Assembly: GCF_001544755.2 (NCBI RefSeq)
Contig: NZ_FCOF02000001.1
Location: 62,001-126,000, forward strand
Source of the DNA: Caballeronia catudaia
Lineage (GTDB): Bacteria; Pseudomonadota; Gammaproteobacteria; Burkholderiales; Burkholderiaceae
Direction: 5' to 3'
DNA: 64,000 nucleotides
Positions 8,475 through 17,145 of this stretch are shown here, in pieces. A model generated the notes under the pieces. The model had not been told where the DNA came from. It was given only the letters and a program-made list of their open reading frames with translations, and did not search any database. Position 1 is the stretch's first letter; each line of letters opens with the position of its first letter. Both the position numbers and the translations under genes were made by a program.

Positions 8475-9662
8475 TCAGTTGCCCGAGAGCTTCCACTTGC
8501 CGCCGACGATCTCCACCATCACGCGCGCGCGCTGGTCGAGTCCTGCGTGATCGTTGGGGCTCATGTTGAAAATGCCGTGCGACGCGGGCAGATTCTTCGT
8601 CTCTTCGATAGCCGTGCGCAGCGCGTCGCGGAACGCCGCCGTGCCGGGCTGGCCCTTCTTCAGCGCGACGGGAATCGCGCGTTGCAGAATGAGACCCGCG
8701 TCCCACGCGTGACCGCCGAACGTCGACACCGAGCCCGCGCCATACGCGCCATACGCGCCTTCGTACGCCTTCTTGTACGTGAGCGCGGCCTGCTTCGCGG
8801 GATTGCTGTCGGGCAACTGCTCCGCGACCAGGAGCGGTCCCGCGGGCAGGAACGTGCCTTCGCAATCCTTGCCGCACACGCGCAGGAAGTCGTTATTGGC
8901 GACGCCGTGCGTCTGATAGATCTTGCCTTTGTAGCCGCGCTCCTTGAGCGTCTTCTGCGGCAGCGCCGCCGGCGTGCCCGCGCCCGCGATCAGCACCGCG
9001 TCCGCGTTCCGCGACATCATCTTGAGCACCTGGCCCGTAACCGATGCATCGTTGCGCGCGAAGCGCTCGTTCGCGACGACCTTCAGCTTCGCCAGATCAG
9101 CGGCTTTGCCGAACTCCTTGAACCAGCTCTCGCCGTAAGCATCGGAAAAGCCGATGAACGCGACCGTCTTCACACCGTGATTCGACATGTGCTGCGCGAT
9201 CGCGGTCGCCATGAGGATGTCGTTCTGCGGCGTCTTGAAGACCCATGCGCGCTTGCTATCCATCGGCTCGACGATGCTCGCGGCCGCGGCCATCGAGATC
9301 ATCGGCGTGTGCGTTTCGGCGGCGATGTCGATCATCGCGAGCGAATTGGGCACGACGGTCGAGCCGACGAGCGCATCGACGTGATCCTCGCTCGTCAGCT
9401 TGCGCGCGTTTTTCACGGCCTGAGTGGAATCCGTGGCGTCGTCGAGGACGATGTACTCCACCTTCTGCCCCGCGACTTCCTTCGGCAGCAGTGCGATCGT
9501 GTTTTTTTCCGGAATGCCGAGCGACGCCGCCGGACCCGTCGCCGAGACCGTCACGCCGATTTTCACGTCCGCCCAAACCTGATTGCTGAATGCCGCCGAG
9601 AAACTGACACACATACCCGCGACGGCCATTGCGACCGCCTTACCGCGTAAAGCCAACTTCAT
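8475..9662 (-). CDS. Periplasmic binding protein of a Liv-type ABC transporter (copy 2, tandem paralogue)
   Basis: This 395-residue protein is a tandem duplicate of the copy at 7012-8184. Both share VKIGVT-SATGPAASLGIPEKN, the FLRVCGKDCEG cysteine pair, STFGGHAWDAG and the C-terminal GKWKL. The start at 9662 gives a signal peptide (MKLALRGKAVAMAVAGMCVS and on to ADVK). It differs from copy 1 by a short AYG repeat near residue 310 (GAYGAYGAYGAG), produced by a 9-bp direct repeat in the DNA. A strong terminator separates it from copy 1. The pair may give one permease two substrate ranges; that is inference. Confidence 0.9.
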   Translation of the reverse strand: MKLALRGKAVAMAVAGMCVSFSAAFSNQVWADVKIGVTVSATGPAASLGIPEKNTIALLPKEVAGQKVEYIVLDDATDSTQAVKNARKLTSEDHVDALVGSTVVPNSLAMIDIAAETHTPMISMAAAASIVEPMDSKRAWVFKTPQNDILMATAIAQHMSNHGVKTVAFIGFSDAYGESWFKEFGKAADLAKLKVVANERFARNDASVTGQVLKMMSRNADAVLIAGAGTPAALPQKTLKERGYKGKIYQTHGVANNDFLRVCGKDCEGTFLPAGPLLVAEQLPDSNPAKQAALTYKKAYEGAYGAYGAGSVSTFGGHAWDAGLILQRAIPVALKKGQPGTAAFRDALRTAIEETKNLPASHGIFNMSPNDHAGLDQRARVMVEIVGGKWKLSGN

Positions 9663-9944
9663 TGATTTGCGCCCCGTAAATCGTGTTTCTGCGTAATGGA
9701 CTGCTTGCGAAAATGCCCGCGATTCGCGTCTGATCCGCACCCCAAGGCGAATCGCCGACCAGCGGGTCGGGAAATGCAGTTTAGCGGACTGAAGCGCCGT
9801 GCAGCAAGCGTTTTGAAGGGTTTCCGATGCGTGTCGGCATTGCTTTGTGCGTGCCTTCGCACTGCGGCGACTCGAATCCCGACACCCTCGGGAAAACCCC
9901 GCTTAAAATGCGCCGCGGGGTTATTCGTATAATCGCGACGGGCA

Positions 9945-10050
9945 ATAAAAAAAGCGCTGTTGGACTCATCCAACAGCGCTTTTCGGTCGGGCACTTTGTG
10001 CCTCATGTCTCCTCGTTCTCCACCTCAAAAATCTGGGTGCAACAGAACTA
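9945..10050 (-). ncRNA. Probable short transcript (about 100 nt) with strong terminator and SD-like stretch
   Basis: On the minus strand TTGCCG (10080-10085) and TAACAT (10057-10062) are spaced by 17 bp, a good sigma-70 arrangement, giving a start near 10050. The transcript would carry GAGGTGG and GAGGAGACATG, a small hairpin (GGCAC-AAA-GTGCC), and then a 15-bp perfect stem (9950-9964 with 9969-9983, 4-nt loop) followed by seven T. The ATG opens a frame that runs through the terminator, so a normal protein is unlikely. The 11-mer GAGGAGACATG is exactly complementary to the anti-SD RNA at 55.35 kb. It could also be read as a leader or as the distal terminator of the livG-livM operon that ends at 10207. 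Expression is inferred. Confidence 0.45.
9950..9983 (-). terminator. Strong rho-independent terminator
   Basis: A perfect 15-bp stem with loop CTCA (plus-strand reading) is followed on the minus strand by T7. The opposite side has only TTTT, so the minus direction is favoured. It lies 224 bp beyond the last gene of the second liv operon. The rest of the 9663-10206 spacer holds a TATAAT at 9928-9933 on the plus strand without a convincing -35 box, and a small hairpin at about 10103-10118; no protein gene is seen. Confidence 0.85.
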
Positions 10051-10206
10051 GGACGCATGTTAAAGACTGCAACACTGTCCGGCAACCTAGCACTTACCCT
10101 AGTGGTGCATAGAAGCACCCCAACGGGGCGTATTTCTTGCAATACAGCGCGTATCTCGCATTTGCCCGCTTCGCTCGTTTTCGTTCGGATTTCGAACCAA
10201 ATCGCG

Positions 10207-11181
10207 TCATCCTTGCAGCGGCCGAACCCGCGCGACGATTTCCCCGACGATGCCGCGACGGAACGCCAGCACGCACGCGATGAAAATGACGCCGGTCACG
10301 ATCGTCACCGATTCGCCGAGCGAGTTGAACCACGAAACGCCCGTCAGCCGCGCGATGCCGCTGCCGATATCGCCGAGCCGGTCCTCCAGCGCGACGATGA
10401 TCGCCGCGCCGAGCAATGGTCCGAACATCGTGCTCATGCCGCCGACGAGCGTCATCAGCACGACGAGACCGGACATCGTCCAGTAGGCGTCGCCGAGCGT
10501 TTCGAAACCGAGCACGACCGTCTTCAGCGCACCCGCGAACCCCGCGAGACCCGCGGACAACACGAACGCGAGCAGTTTGTACCGCGACGTATCGTAGCCG
10601 AGCGATGTCGCGCGCGGCTCGTTTTCCTTGATCGCGATGAGCACCTGTCCGAACGGCGAATGCACGATGCGCACGATCAGCGCGAACGCAAGCAGCGTCA
10701 CGACGAGCACGACGTAGTAGAGCGTCATGTCGCTGCCCAGATCGACGACGTTGAAGAGCTTGCCGCGCGGCACGCCTTGCAGACCGTCTTCGCCGTGCGT
10801 GAAGGGCGCCTGCAGGAACACGAAGTAGACCATCTGCGCGAGCGCGAGCGTGACCATCGCGAAATAGATGCCCTGGCGGCGAATCGCGATCAGCCCGGCG
10901 ACGAGCCCGAGCAGCGTCGCCGCCGCCGTGCCCGCGATCACGCCGAGCTCCGGCGTGACGGTGAGCGTCTGGATCGCGTAGCCGGTGACATAGCCTGCGG
11001 TCGAGAGGAACATCGCGTGCCCGAACGACAGCAGCCCCGTATAGCCGATCAGCAGATTGAACGCCGCCGCGAACAGCGCGAAGCACAGCACCTTCATCAT
11101 GAACACGGGATACACGCCGACGAACGGCGCCACGATCAGGCCGATCAGCAACAGGCCGTAGAGCGCTTTTCTCTGCATCAT
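10207..11181 (-). CDS. livM: Branched-chain amino acid type ABC transporter permease, LivM family (second system)
   Basis: This 324-residue inner-membrane permease has the LivM pattern: a hydrophobic N-terminus, then FNLLIGYTGLLSFGHAMF, which is the family hallmark, and a cytoplasmic loop FGQVLIAIKENEPRATSLGY that docks with the ATPases. The start lies at ATGATG (11179-11181); the first ATG overlaps the livH stop codon as ATGA. It is the last gene of the five-gene operon livG-livF-binding protein-livH-livM. Unlike the first system at 4-6 kb, the permease is not fused to an ATPase. Confidence 0.93.
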   Translation of the reverse strand: MMQRKALYGLLLIGLIVAPFVGVYPVFMMKVLCFALFAAAFNLLIGYTGLLSFGHAMFLSTAGYVTGYAIQTLTVTPELGVIAGTAAATLLGLVAGLIAIRRQGIYFAMVTLALAQMVYFVFLQAPFTHGEDGLQGVPRGKLFNVVDLGSDMTLYYVVLVVTLLAFALIVRIVHSPFGQVLIAIKENEPRATSLGYDTSRYKLLAFVLSAGLAGFAGALKTVVLGFETLGDAYWTMSGLVVLMTLVGGMSTMFGPLLGAAIIVALEDRLGDIGSGIARLTGVSWFNSLGESVTIVTGVIFIACVLAFRRGIVGEIVARVRPLQG

Positions 11182-12062
11182 TTTTCCTTGCCGAAGAGTC
11201 CTGCCGGGCGAATCATCAACACGATCGCCATGATCACGAAGACGACCGTCGCGGACGCTTCCGGATAGAACACGCGCGTGAAGCCTTCGATCACGCCGAG
11301 CAGCAGGCCCGTCAGGATCGAGCCCATGATCGAGCCCATGCCGCCGATCACGACGACCGCGAACACGGTGATGATCATCGACTGGCCCATCAGCGGCGAA
11401 ACCTGGATGACAGGCGCCGCCAGCACGCCCGCGAACGCCGCCAGCGCGACGCCGAAGCCGTAGGTGAGCGTGATCATCATTGGCACGTTGACGCCGAAAG
11501 CCTCGACGAGCTTCGGGTTCTCCGTGCCCGCGCGCAGATACGCGCCGATGCGCGTCTTCTCGATCACGAACCACGTCGCGAAGCACACGGCGAGCGACGC
11601 GACGACGACCCACGCGCGATAGTTCGGCAGGAACATGAACCCGACATTCGTCGCGCCCTGAAGCAGCGACGGCACGTCATACGGCTGCCCCGACGATCCG
11701 TAGATCGAGCGGAACACGCCTTCTATCACGAGCGTGAGGCCGAAGGTGAGCAGGAGCCCGTAGAGATGATCGAGCTTGTAGAGCCAGCGCAGCATCGAGC
11801 GCTCGACGATCACGCCGAACAGCCCGACGATGACGGGCGCCGCCACGAGCATCACCCAGTATGGAACGTTGAAGTACGAGTAGCCCATCCACGCGAGCAT
11901 CGCGCCCAGCATGAAGAGCGCGCCGTGCGCGAAGTTGATGACGTTGAGCAAGCCGAAGATCACCGCGAGCCCGAGGCTCAGGATCGCGTAGAACGAGCCG
12001 TTCACCAGCCCGAGAAGCAGCTGGCTCATCATTGCGGCGAGCGGGATGCCGAATATTTCCAT
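11178..12062 (-). CDS. livH: Branched-chain amino acid type ABC transporter permease, LivH family (second system)
   Basis: This 294-residue membrane protein carries the LivH signature LGLVNGSFYAILSLGLAVIF near residue 16 and NVINFAHGALFMLGAM just after. The docking-loop region reads IEKTRIGAYLRAGTENP. GGCAGG lies ahead of the ATG. It lies 96 bp downstream of the binding protein gene and overlaps livM by four bases. Its length is close to E. coli LivH, unlike the longer LivH of the first system. Confidence 0.93.
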   Translation of the reverse strand: MEIFGIPLAAMMSQLLLGLVNGSFYAILSLGLAVIFGLLNVINFAHGALFMLGAMLAWMGYSYFNVPYWVMLVAAPVIVGLFGVIVERSMLRWLYKLDHLYGLLLTFGLTLVIEGVFRSIYGSSGQPYDVPSLLQGATNVGFMFLPNYRAWVVVASLAVCFATWFVIEKTRIGAYLRAGTENPKLVEAFGVNVPMMITLTYGFGVALAAFAGVLAAPVIQVSPLMGQSMIITVFAVVVIGGMGSIMGSILTGLLLGVIEGFTRVFYPEASATVVFVIMAIVLMIRPAGLFGKEK

Positions 12063-12158
12063 TGAACCTGCCGTCAGAAACGGGTTGACGCGGTTGCGAC
12101 GGCAAGCGGCCTTTCCGGGCCGCCCGCCATTCGAACGCGATGAATCACTACCGAACGC

Positions 12159-13379
12159 TTACTTCCAGAGCTTGCAGCGCGACTCCGCCTTCGTGCCGAA
12201 CGCCTGGTCGCCCGGAATCGTCGCGGTGATCTTGTAGTAGTCCCACGGCTCCTTCGATTCCGACGGCTTCTTCACTTCCATCAGGTACATGTCGTGGATC
12301 ATCGCGCCGTCTTCGCGGATATAGCCCTTCGCGTAGAAGTCGTCGATCTTCGTCTTGCGAAGCTGCGCCATGACCTTGTCGTTGTCCGTGGTGCCGGCCG
12401 CCTTCACCGCGTTGAGATACGTCATCACCGCCGAGTAATCCGCGGCCTGCAGGCTCGACGGCATCTTCTTCATCTTGCCGAAGTAGCGCTGCGCCCACTT
12501 GCGCGTGTTCTCGTCCTTGTTCCAGTACCAGCTGTCCGTCGCGACGAGGCCTTGCGTCGTCTCGAGCCCGAGGCTGTGGATGTCGTTGATGAAGATGAGC
12601 AGCGCGGCGATCTTCATCGACTTGGTGATGCCGAATTCCTTCGCGGCCTTGATCGAGTTGATGGTGTCGCCGCCCGCGTTCGCGAGGCCGAGCACCTGCG
12701 CCTTCGATCCCTGCGCCTGCAACAGGAACGACGAGAAGTCGGACGCCGAAAGCGGATGGCGCACTTCGCCGAGCACCTGGCCGCCGTTCGCCTTCACGAC
12801 GTCAGCCGTGTTCTTTTCGAGCGCCTTGCCGAACGCGTAATCGGCCGTCAGGAAGTACCACGTCTTGCCGCCCTGCTTCGTCACCGCGGAACCGGTGCCT
12901 TTCGCGAGCGCCATCGTGTCGTAGGCGTAGTGGACCGTGTACGGCGAGCATTGCTCGTTGGTCAGGTTATCCGCGCCCGCGCCGATGTTGATGTACGGCG
13001 TCTTCTTCTCCGCCGCGACTTGCGCGGTGGACAACGCCGTGGCCGAATTCGTGCCGCCGATGATCACGTTCACGCCGTCGCGGTCGATCCATTCACGCGC
13101 GCGCGACGCCGCGATATCGGCCTTGTTCTGGTGATCCGCGTAGACGAGCTCGATGGGCTTGCCGTTCACCTTGCCGCCGAAATCCGCGATCGCCATGCGA
13201 ATCGCTTCGAGTCCACCCGGCCCGTCGATGTCGGCATAAAGGCCCGACAAGTCGGTGACGAAGCCGATCTTCACGCTGTTGCCGTCGGCGGCGCTGGCGC
13301 TCGTGCTCATCACCGCCACACTCGCCGCCGCAGCCGCAAAGCAAAGAGTAGAGAGGCGCGCGAGGGTCTTCTTTTTCAT
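12159..13379 (-). CDS. Periplasmic binding protein of the second Liv-type ABC transporter
   Basis: This 406-residue protein starts at 13379 (GGAGACTGG just ahead) with a signal peptide, MKKKTLARLSTLCFAAAAAS, cleaved probably after STSASA. The mature part opens with VKIGFVTDLSGLYADIDGPG. This differs from the two tandem binding proteins at 7-9.7 kb and suggests a different ligand. The sequence NEQCSPYTVHYAYDT and a C-terminal cysteine (SRCKLWK) may form a disulfide. It sits between the ATPase genes and the permease genes of the operon. In family terms it belongs to the ligand-binding type 1 fold used for amino acids, amides or aromatic acids; the ligand cannot be assigned here. Confidence 0.9.
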   Translation of the reverse strand: MKKKTLARLSTLCFAAAAASVAVMSTSASAADGNSVKIGFVTDLSGLYADIDGPGGLEAIRMAIADFGGKVNGKPIELVYADHQNKADIAASRAREWIDRDGVNVIIGGTNSATALSTAQVAAEKKTPYINIGAGADNLTNEQCSPYTVHYAYDTMALAKGTGSAVTKQGGKTWYFLTADYAFGKALEKNTADVVKANGGQVLGEVRHPLSASDFSSFLLQAQGSKAQVLGLANAGGDTINSIKAAKEFGITKSMKIAALLIFINDIHSLGLETTQGLVATDSWYWNKDENTRKWAQRYFGKMKKMPSSLQAADYSAVMTYLNAVKAAGTTDNDKVMAQLRKTKIDDFYAKGYIREDGAMIHDMYLMEVKKPSESKEPWDYYKITATIPGDQAFGTKAESRCKLWK

Positions 13380-13462
13380 TCCAGTCTCCATGAGTTTTGA
13401 TTGTTGCGGTGTTACTGGTGTTGCCCTTCCCAACCTGCCGAACCTGACATGCGGCCCGATGC

Positions 13463-14224
13463 TTAGACGCCGAGCAATTCATGCAGCACCGGCATCTTCG
13501 CTTCGAGTTCCCCCGCGCCGAAATGCTCGACGATGTTTCCGTGCTCCATCACGTAGAAGCGGTCCGCGAGCGGCGCCGCGAAACGAAAATTCTGTTCGAC
13601 CATGACGATCGTGTAGCCGCGCGATTTCAGCATCAGGATCATGCGCGCGAGTGTCTGCACGATGACCGGCGCGAGGCCTTCCGAAATTTCATCGAGCAGA
13701 AGCAGGTTCGCGCCCGTGCGCAGAATGCGCGCCACGGCCAGCATCTGTTGCTCGCCGCCCGAAAGACGCGTGCCCTGGCTGGCGCGGCGCTCTTTCAGAT
13801 TCGGGAACATCGAGTAGATCTCGTCGAGCGACATCGCGTCCTTTTGCTTGCCGATGAGCGGCGGCAGCAGCAGGTTTTCCTCGCACGACAGGCTCGAGAA
13901 AATGCCGCGTTCCTCCGGGCAATAGCCGATGCCGTAATGCGCGATCTTGTGTGTGGCCAGGCCGATGGTTTCCTGTCCGGCGACACGAATCGAGCCCGTG
14001 CGACGCCCGGTCAGACCCATGATCGCGCGCAGCGTCGTCGTGCGGCCCGCGCCGTTGCGGCCCAGCAGCGTGACCACTTCGCCGCGGCTCACCTTGAGGT
14101 CCACGCCGTGCAGGATGTGGGATTCCCCGTACCACGCCTGCAGACCCGAAATTTCCAGCGCGGGCGCATTGTTCGCCCCGCCGTTCGCGTTCAGCGAGCG
14201 GCGTTCCTCCACGATCGTACTCAT
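13463..14224 (-). CDS. livF: Liv-type ABC transporter ATPase, LivF family, with Arg in Walker A
   Basis: This 253-residue ATPase has the LivF layout: Walker A region at residues 55-62, ABC signature LSGGEQQMLAVARIL near 155, and Walker B LLLLDEISEGLAP. The switch region reads MVEQNFRFA. Two features are odd. The Walker A reads GRNGAGRT, so the invariant phosphate-binding Lys is Arg (codon CGC). Walker B reads DEISEG where most family members have DEPSxG. Both are clear in the DNA and the frame is open throughout. The start overlaps the livG stop as ATGA. The ATPase may rely on its LivG partner for hydrolysis, as in asymmetric ABC pairs; that is inference. Confidence 0.9.
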   Translation of the reverse strand: MSTIVEERRSLNANGGANNAPALEISGLQAWYGESHILHGVDLKVSRGEVVTLLGRNGAGRTTTLRAIMGLTGRRTGSIRVAGQETIGLATHKIAHYGIGYCPEERGIFSSLSCEENLLLPPLIGKQKDAMSLDEIYSMFPNLKERRASQGTRLSGGEQQMLAVARILRTGANLLLLDEISEGLAPVIVQTLARMILMLKSRGYTIVMVEQNFRFAAPLADRFYVMEHGNIVEHFGAGELEAKMPVLHELLGV

Positions 14225-15000
14225 GCATGCGCTCCGGTGAGCGCCGCATCGGCGCTGCCCATGTAGGCTTCCATCACGAGCGGATTCTTCGACACTTCCG
14301 CGTAGCTGCCTTCGGCCAGCACTTCGCCGCGCTGAAGCACGGTGATGGTGTCGGAGATGCCCGCGATCACGTTCATGTTGTGCTCGACCATCAGGATGGT
14401 CCGCCCCGCCGACACCTTCTTGATGAGCGCCGTCACGCGATCCACGTCTTCGTGGCCCATGCCTTGCGTGGGCTCGTCGAGGAGCATGAGCTCGGGCTCC
14501 ATCGACAAGGTGGTCGCGATTTCCAGTGCGCGCTTGCGGCCATAGGAAAGTTCGACCGTTTTGGTGTCGGCGAAATCGGTGAGGCCGACTTGCGTGAGCA
14601 GGTCCATCGCGCGGTCATTGAGCGTGTCGAGCGAACGTTCGCTGCGCCAGAAATGAAACGATGTGCCCAGTTGACGCTGCAAGCCGATGCGCACGTTTTG
14701 CAGCACCGTCAGATGCGGAAACACGGCGGAAATCTGGAACGAGCGAATGATGCCGCGCCGCGCGATGTGCGCCGGACGCTCGCGCGTGATGTCCGTGCCG
14801 TTGAAAACGATCTGTCCGGCAGTGGGTTCGAGAAACTTCGTGAGCAGGTTGAAGCAGGTGGTCTTGCCTGCGCCGTTCGGTCCGATCAGCGCATGGATCG
14901 AACCGCGGCGAACGCGCAGGTTCACGCCATTCACGGCCGTGAAGCCTTTGAATTCCTTGGTGAGCCCTCGCGTTTCCAGAATGGTGTCGCCGAGAATCAT
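14221..15000 (-). CDS. livG: Liv-type ABC transporter ATPase, LivG family (second system)
   Basis: This 259-residue ATPase has Walker A GPNGAGKTT near residue 41, the LivG-type signature LSYGRKRALEIA, Walker B LMLLDEPTQGMGHED and the switch EHNMNVI. The start at 15000 (MILGDTILETRGL) has AAGGGG ahead of it. Longer in-frame extensions upstream begin with an unconserved, basic stretch. It is the first gene of the leftward operon. Its intact Walker A contrasts with the Arg-substituted LivF partner encoded directly downstream. Confidence 0.92.
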   Translation of the reverse strand: MILGDTILETRGLTKEFKGFTAVNGVNLRVRRGSIHALIGPNGAGKTTCFNLLTKFLEPTAGQIVFNGTDITRERPAHIARRGIIRSFQISAVFPHLTVLQNVRIGLQRQLGTSFHFWRSERSLDTLNDRAMDLLTQVGLTDFADTKTVELSYGRKRALEIATTLSMEPELMLLDEPTQGMGHEDVDRVTALIKKVSAGRTILMVEHNMNVIAGISDTITVLQRGEVLAEGSYAEVSKNPLVMEAYMGSADAALTGAHA

Positions 15001-15309
15001 GTCCCCTTCCATGCGAAGTGAAGCGCTGGGCAAACCCGGTTCGCCTGCGCTTTGATTTTTTCTTTCCGCGCGCACCCGAACGTAGTCGACATTTCCGGTA
15101 CTGCTTCGCTTCGACCATCGCTGTTGCATCCGCACAAAGCGTGCACGAGATAAGCCGAGCATCGCGTGTTCCGGGGCCATTGTCGCCTCATTGATGCAGC
15201 GCAATCATTGGGATTTGCACTAACTAACGAATGGCTTGGAATCGAAACGCATGCACGCAATAAGGGCATGAAAGCGCTTATATGCGGCGCGTATAAGCAA
15301 TGCATGAAA

Positions 15310-15327
15310 CGACATCTTGCGATGTCG
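15310..15327 (-). terminator. Weak hairpin downstream of the GMC oxidoreductase gene
   Basis: CGACATC (15310-15316) pairs with GATGTCG (15321-15327) around TTGC. On the minus strand it is followed by TTTC. It lies in the 355-bp spacer 15001-15355 between the oxidoreductase stop and livG. The spacer also holds several GCATG/ATGCATG repeats but no gene or clear promoter that I can support. Confidence 0.4.
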
Positions 15328-15355
15328 TCCCGATGCATGATGCGTCATGCAGATG

Positions 15356-17032
15356 TCACGCAAGCGCGGTCGCGATGACTTCCTGCGTTTCGACGCTGCG
15401 ACGGTCTTCGCGAATCATGTCGCTCGCGCGCTCGGCGATCATCAGCGTCGGCGAGTTCGTGTTGCCCGATGTGATGGTCGGCATCACCGATGCATCGACC
15501 ACGCGCAAACCCCGCACGCCGATCACGCGCAAGCGGCTGTCGACGACCGCGCCCGGATCGTTGTCCGTGCCCATGCGGCACGTGCCGACCGGATGGAAGA
15601 TCGTCGTGCCGACCTTGCTCGCCGCTTCGACAAGCTCTTCCTGTGTCTGAAACCGGATGCCCGGAAGAATTTCCTCGGGAGCGTATTGCTTCAATGCGGG
15701 CGCCGAAACGATGCGCCGCGTGAGACGCAACGAGTTCGCGGCGACTTCGCGGTCGCGGTCCGTCGACAGATAATTCGGCGCGATCAGCGGCGCCGCATGC
15801 GCATCCGGCGATTCGATATGCACGCTGCCGCGCGATGTCGGCCGCAGATTGCACACGGATGCCGTGAACGCGTTGAACGCATGCAGCGGCTCGCCGAAAC
15901 GTTCGAGCGACAAAGGCTGCACGTGATATTCGACATCGGGCCGTTTGATAGATGCATCGTCCGGATTCGACTTCGCGAACGCGCCGAGCTGTGAGGGCGC
16001 CATCGACATCGGGCCGCTTCGCATCACCGCGTACTGCATGCCGATGAAGAGCTTGCCCCACCAATGCGCGGACAACGTGTTGAGCGTGCGCACGCCATCG
16101 ACCTTGTAGGCCATGCGCAATTGCAAGTGGTCCTGCAGATTTTCGCCGACGCCACGCAAGCTCTTCACGACATCGATACCGAGCCGCTGGAGGCGCGCGC
16201 CATTGCCGATACCCGACAGTTCGAGAATCTGCGGCGAGTTCACCGCGCCCGCGCTGAGGATGACTTCGCATCGTGCGCGCGCGATGTAGTCCACATCGCC
16301 GCCGCGATACTCCACGCCAACGCAGCGCGTGCCTTCGAACACGAGCCGTTGCGTGTGGGCGCCGGTGATCGTGGTGAGGTTGGGTCGCTTCATGGCTTCG
16401 CGCAGGAAAGCTTTCGCCGCGTTCCAGCGAATGCCGCCGCGCTGGTTCACTTCGAAATAGCCGACGCCCGTGTTGTCGCCGCGATTGAAGTCATCGGTGG
16501 CGGGAATGCCGCTTTGCTGCGCGGCATGCGCGAAGGTCTCGAGAATCTTCCACTTCAGGCGCTGCTTCTCGACGCGCCATTCACCGCCCGCGCCGTGCCA
16601 TTGATTGCCGCCGCCGTGATGATCCTCGCTGCGCATGAAGACAGGCAGCACCGAATCCCACGACCAGTTCGGATCGCCGCTGATATGCGCCCAGTCATCG
16701 TAGTCTTCGCGCTGGCCGCGCATGTAGATCATGCCGTTGATGGACGAGCATCCGCCTAGCACGCGGCCGCGCGGGTAGGAGAGTTTTCGGCCGTCGAGGC
16801 CCGGTTCCGCCTGCGTCTTGTAGAGCCAGTCCGTGCGCGGATTGCCTATGCAATGCAAGTAGCCGACGGGAATGTGGATCCAGTGGTAGTCGTCCTTGCC
16901 GCCTGCTTCGAGCAGCAGCACGTTTACGTTTGGGTCCTCGGTAAGGCGATTCGCCAGGACGCAGCCGGCCGTGCCAGCGCCAACGATGATGTAGTCGAAT
17001 TCGCCTTCGAGCTTGCGGGCGGTTTGGTTCAT
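15356..17032 (-). CDS. GMC-family FAD-dependent oxidoreductase (choline dehydrogenase-like)
   Basis: This 558-residue flavoenzyme belongs to the glucose-methanol-choline family, which oxidises alcohols to aldehydes. The start at 17032 (MNQTARKLEGEFDY) has AAGGAG ahead; the upstream in-frame extension is not conserved. The FAD motif VGAGTAGCVLANRL lies near residue 17. GMC signature 1 (GGCSSINGMIYMRGQ) is near 95 and signature 2 (GAVNSPQILELSGIG) near 265. The C-terminal active-site block contains HPVGTCRMG and then NTNSPTLMIAERASDM with the catalytic His/Asn pair. The substrate is not determinable. A LysR regulator is divergent from it across a 459-bp spacer and is its likely regulator. It runs in the same direction as the second liv operon 355 bp away, so uptake and oxidation of one compound class is possible. 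Confidence 0.9.
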   Translation of the reverse strand: MNQTARKLEGEFDYIIVGAGTAGCVLANRLTEDPNVNVLLLEAGGKDDYHWIHIPVGYLHCIGNPRTDWLYKTQAEPGLDGRKLSYPRGRVLGGCSSINGMIYMRGQREDYDDWAHISGDPNWSWDSVLPVFMRSEDHHGGGNQWHGAGGEWRVEKQRLKWKILETFAHAAQQSGIPATDDFNRGDNTGVGYFEVNQRGGIRWNAAKAFLREAMKRPNLTTITGAHTQRLVFEGTRCVGVEYRGGDVDYIARARCEVILSAGAVNSPQILELSGIGNGARLQRLGIDVVKSLRGVGENLQDHLQLRMAYKVDGVRTLNTLSAHWWGKLFIGMQYAVMRSGPMSMAPSQLGAFAKSNPDDASIKRPDVEYHVQPLSLERFGEPLHAFNAFTASVCNLRPTSRGSVHIESPDAHAAPLIAPNYLSTDRDREVAANSLRLTRRIVSAPALKQYAPEEILPGIRFQTQEELVEAASKVGTTIFHPVGTCRMGTDNDPGAVVDSRLRVIGVRGLRVVDASVMPTITSGNTNSPTLMIAERASDMIREDRRSVETQEVIATALA

Positions 17033-17145
17033 TGGTTTTTGTCTCCTTTTTTCGATGCCGTCTTTTTTGCGGCTTGCTTTCGCTTTCGTGGATGGCCTGT
17101 GGTCGTGTCGGTCTATTGGCTCTGCCCCTCCCCGGGGCGGGGGTA

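Noticed and set aside
9928..9933. TATAAT on the plus strand in the 9.7-10.2 kb spacer
   Set aside because: No -35 box at proper spacing and no terminator or gene downstream on that strand.
9659..10006. A 115-codon frame on the minus strand with a good ribosome site
   Set aside because: It runs through a 15-bp stem plus T7 terminator, so a full-length protein is unlikely; it is treated as part of a short transcript.
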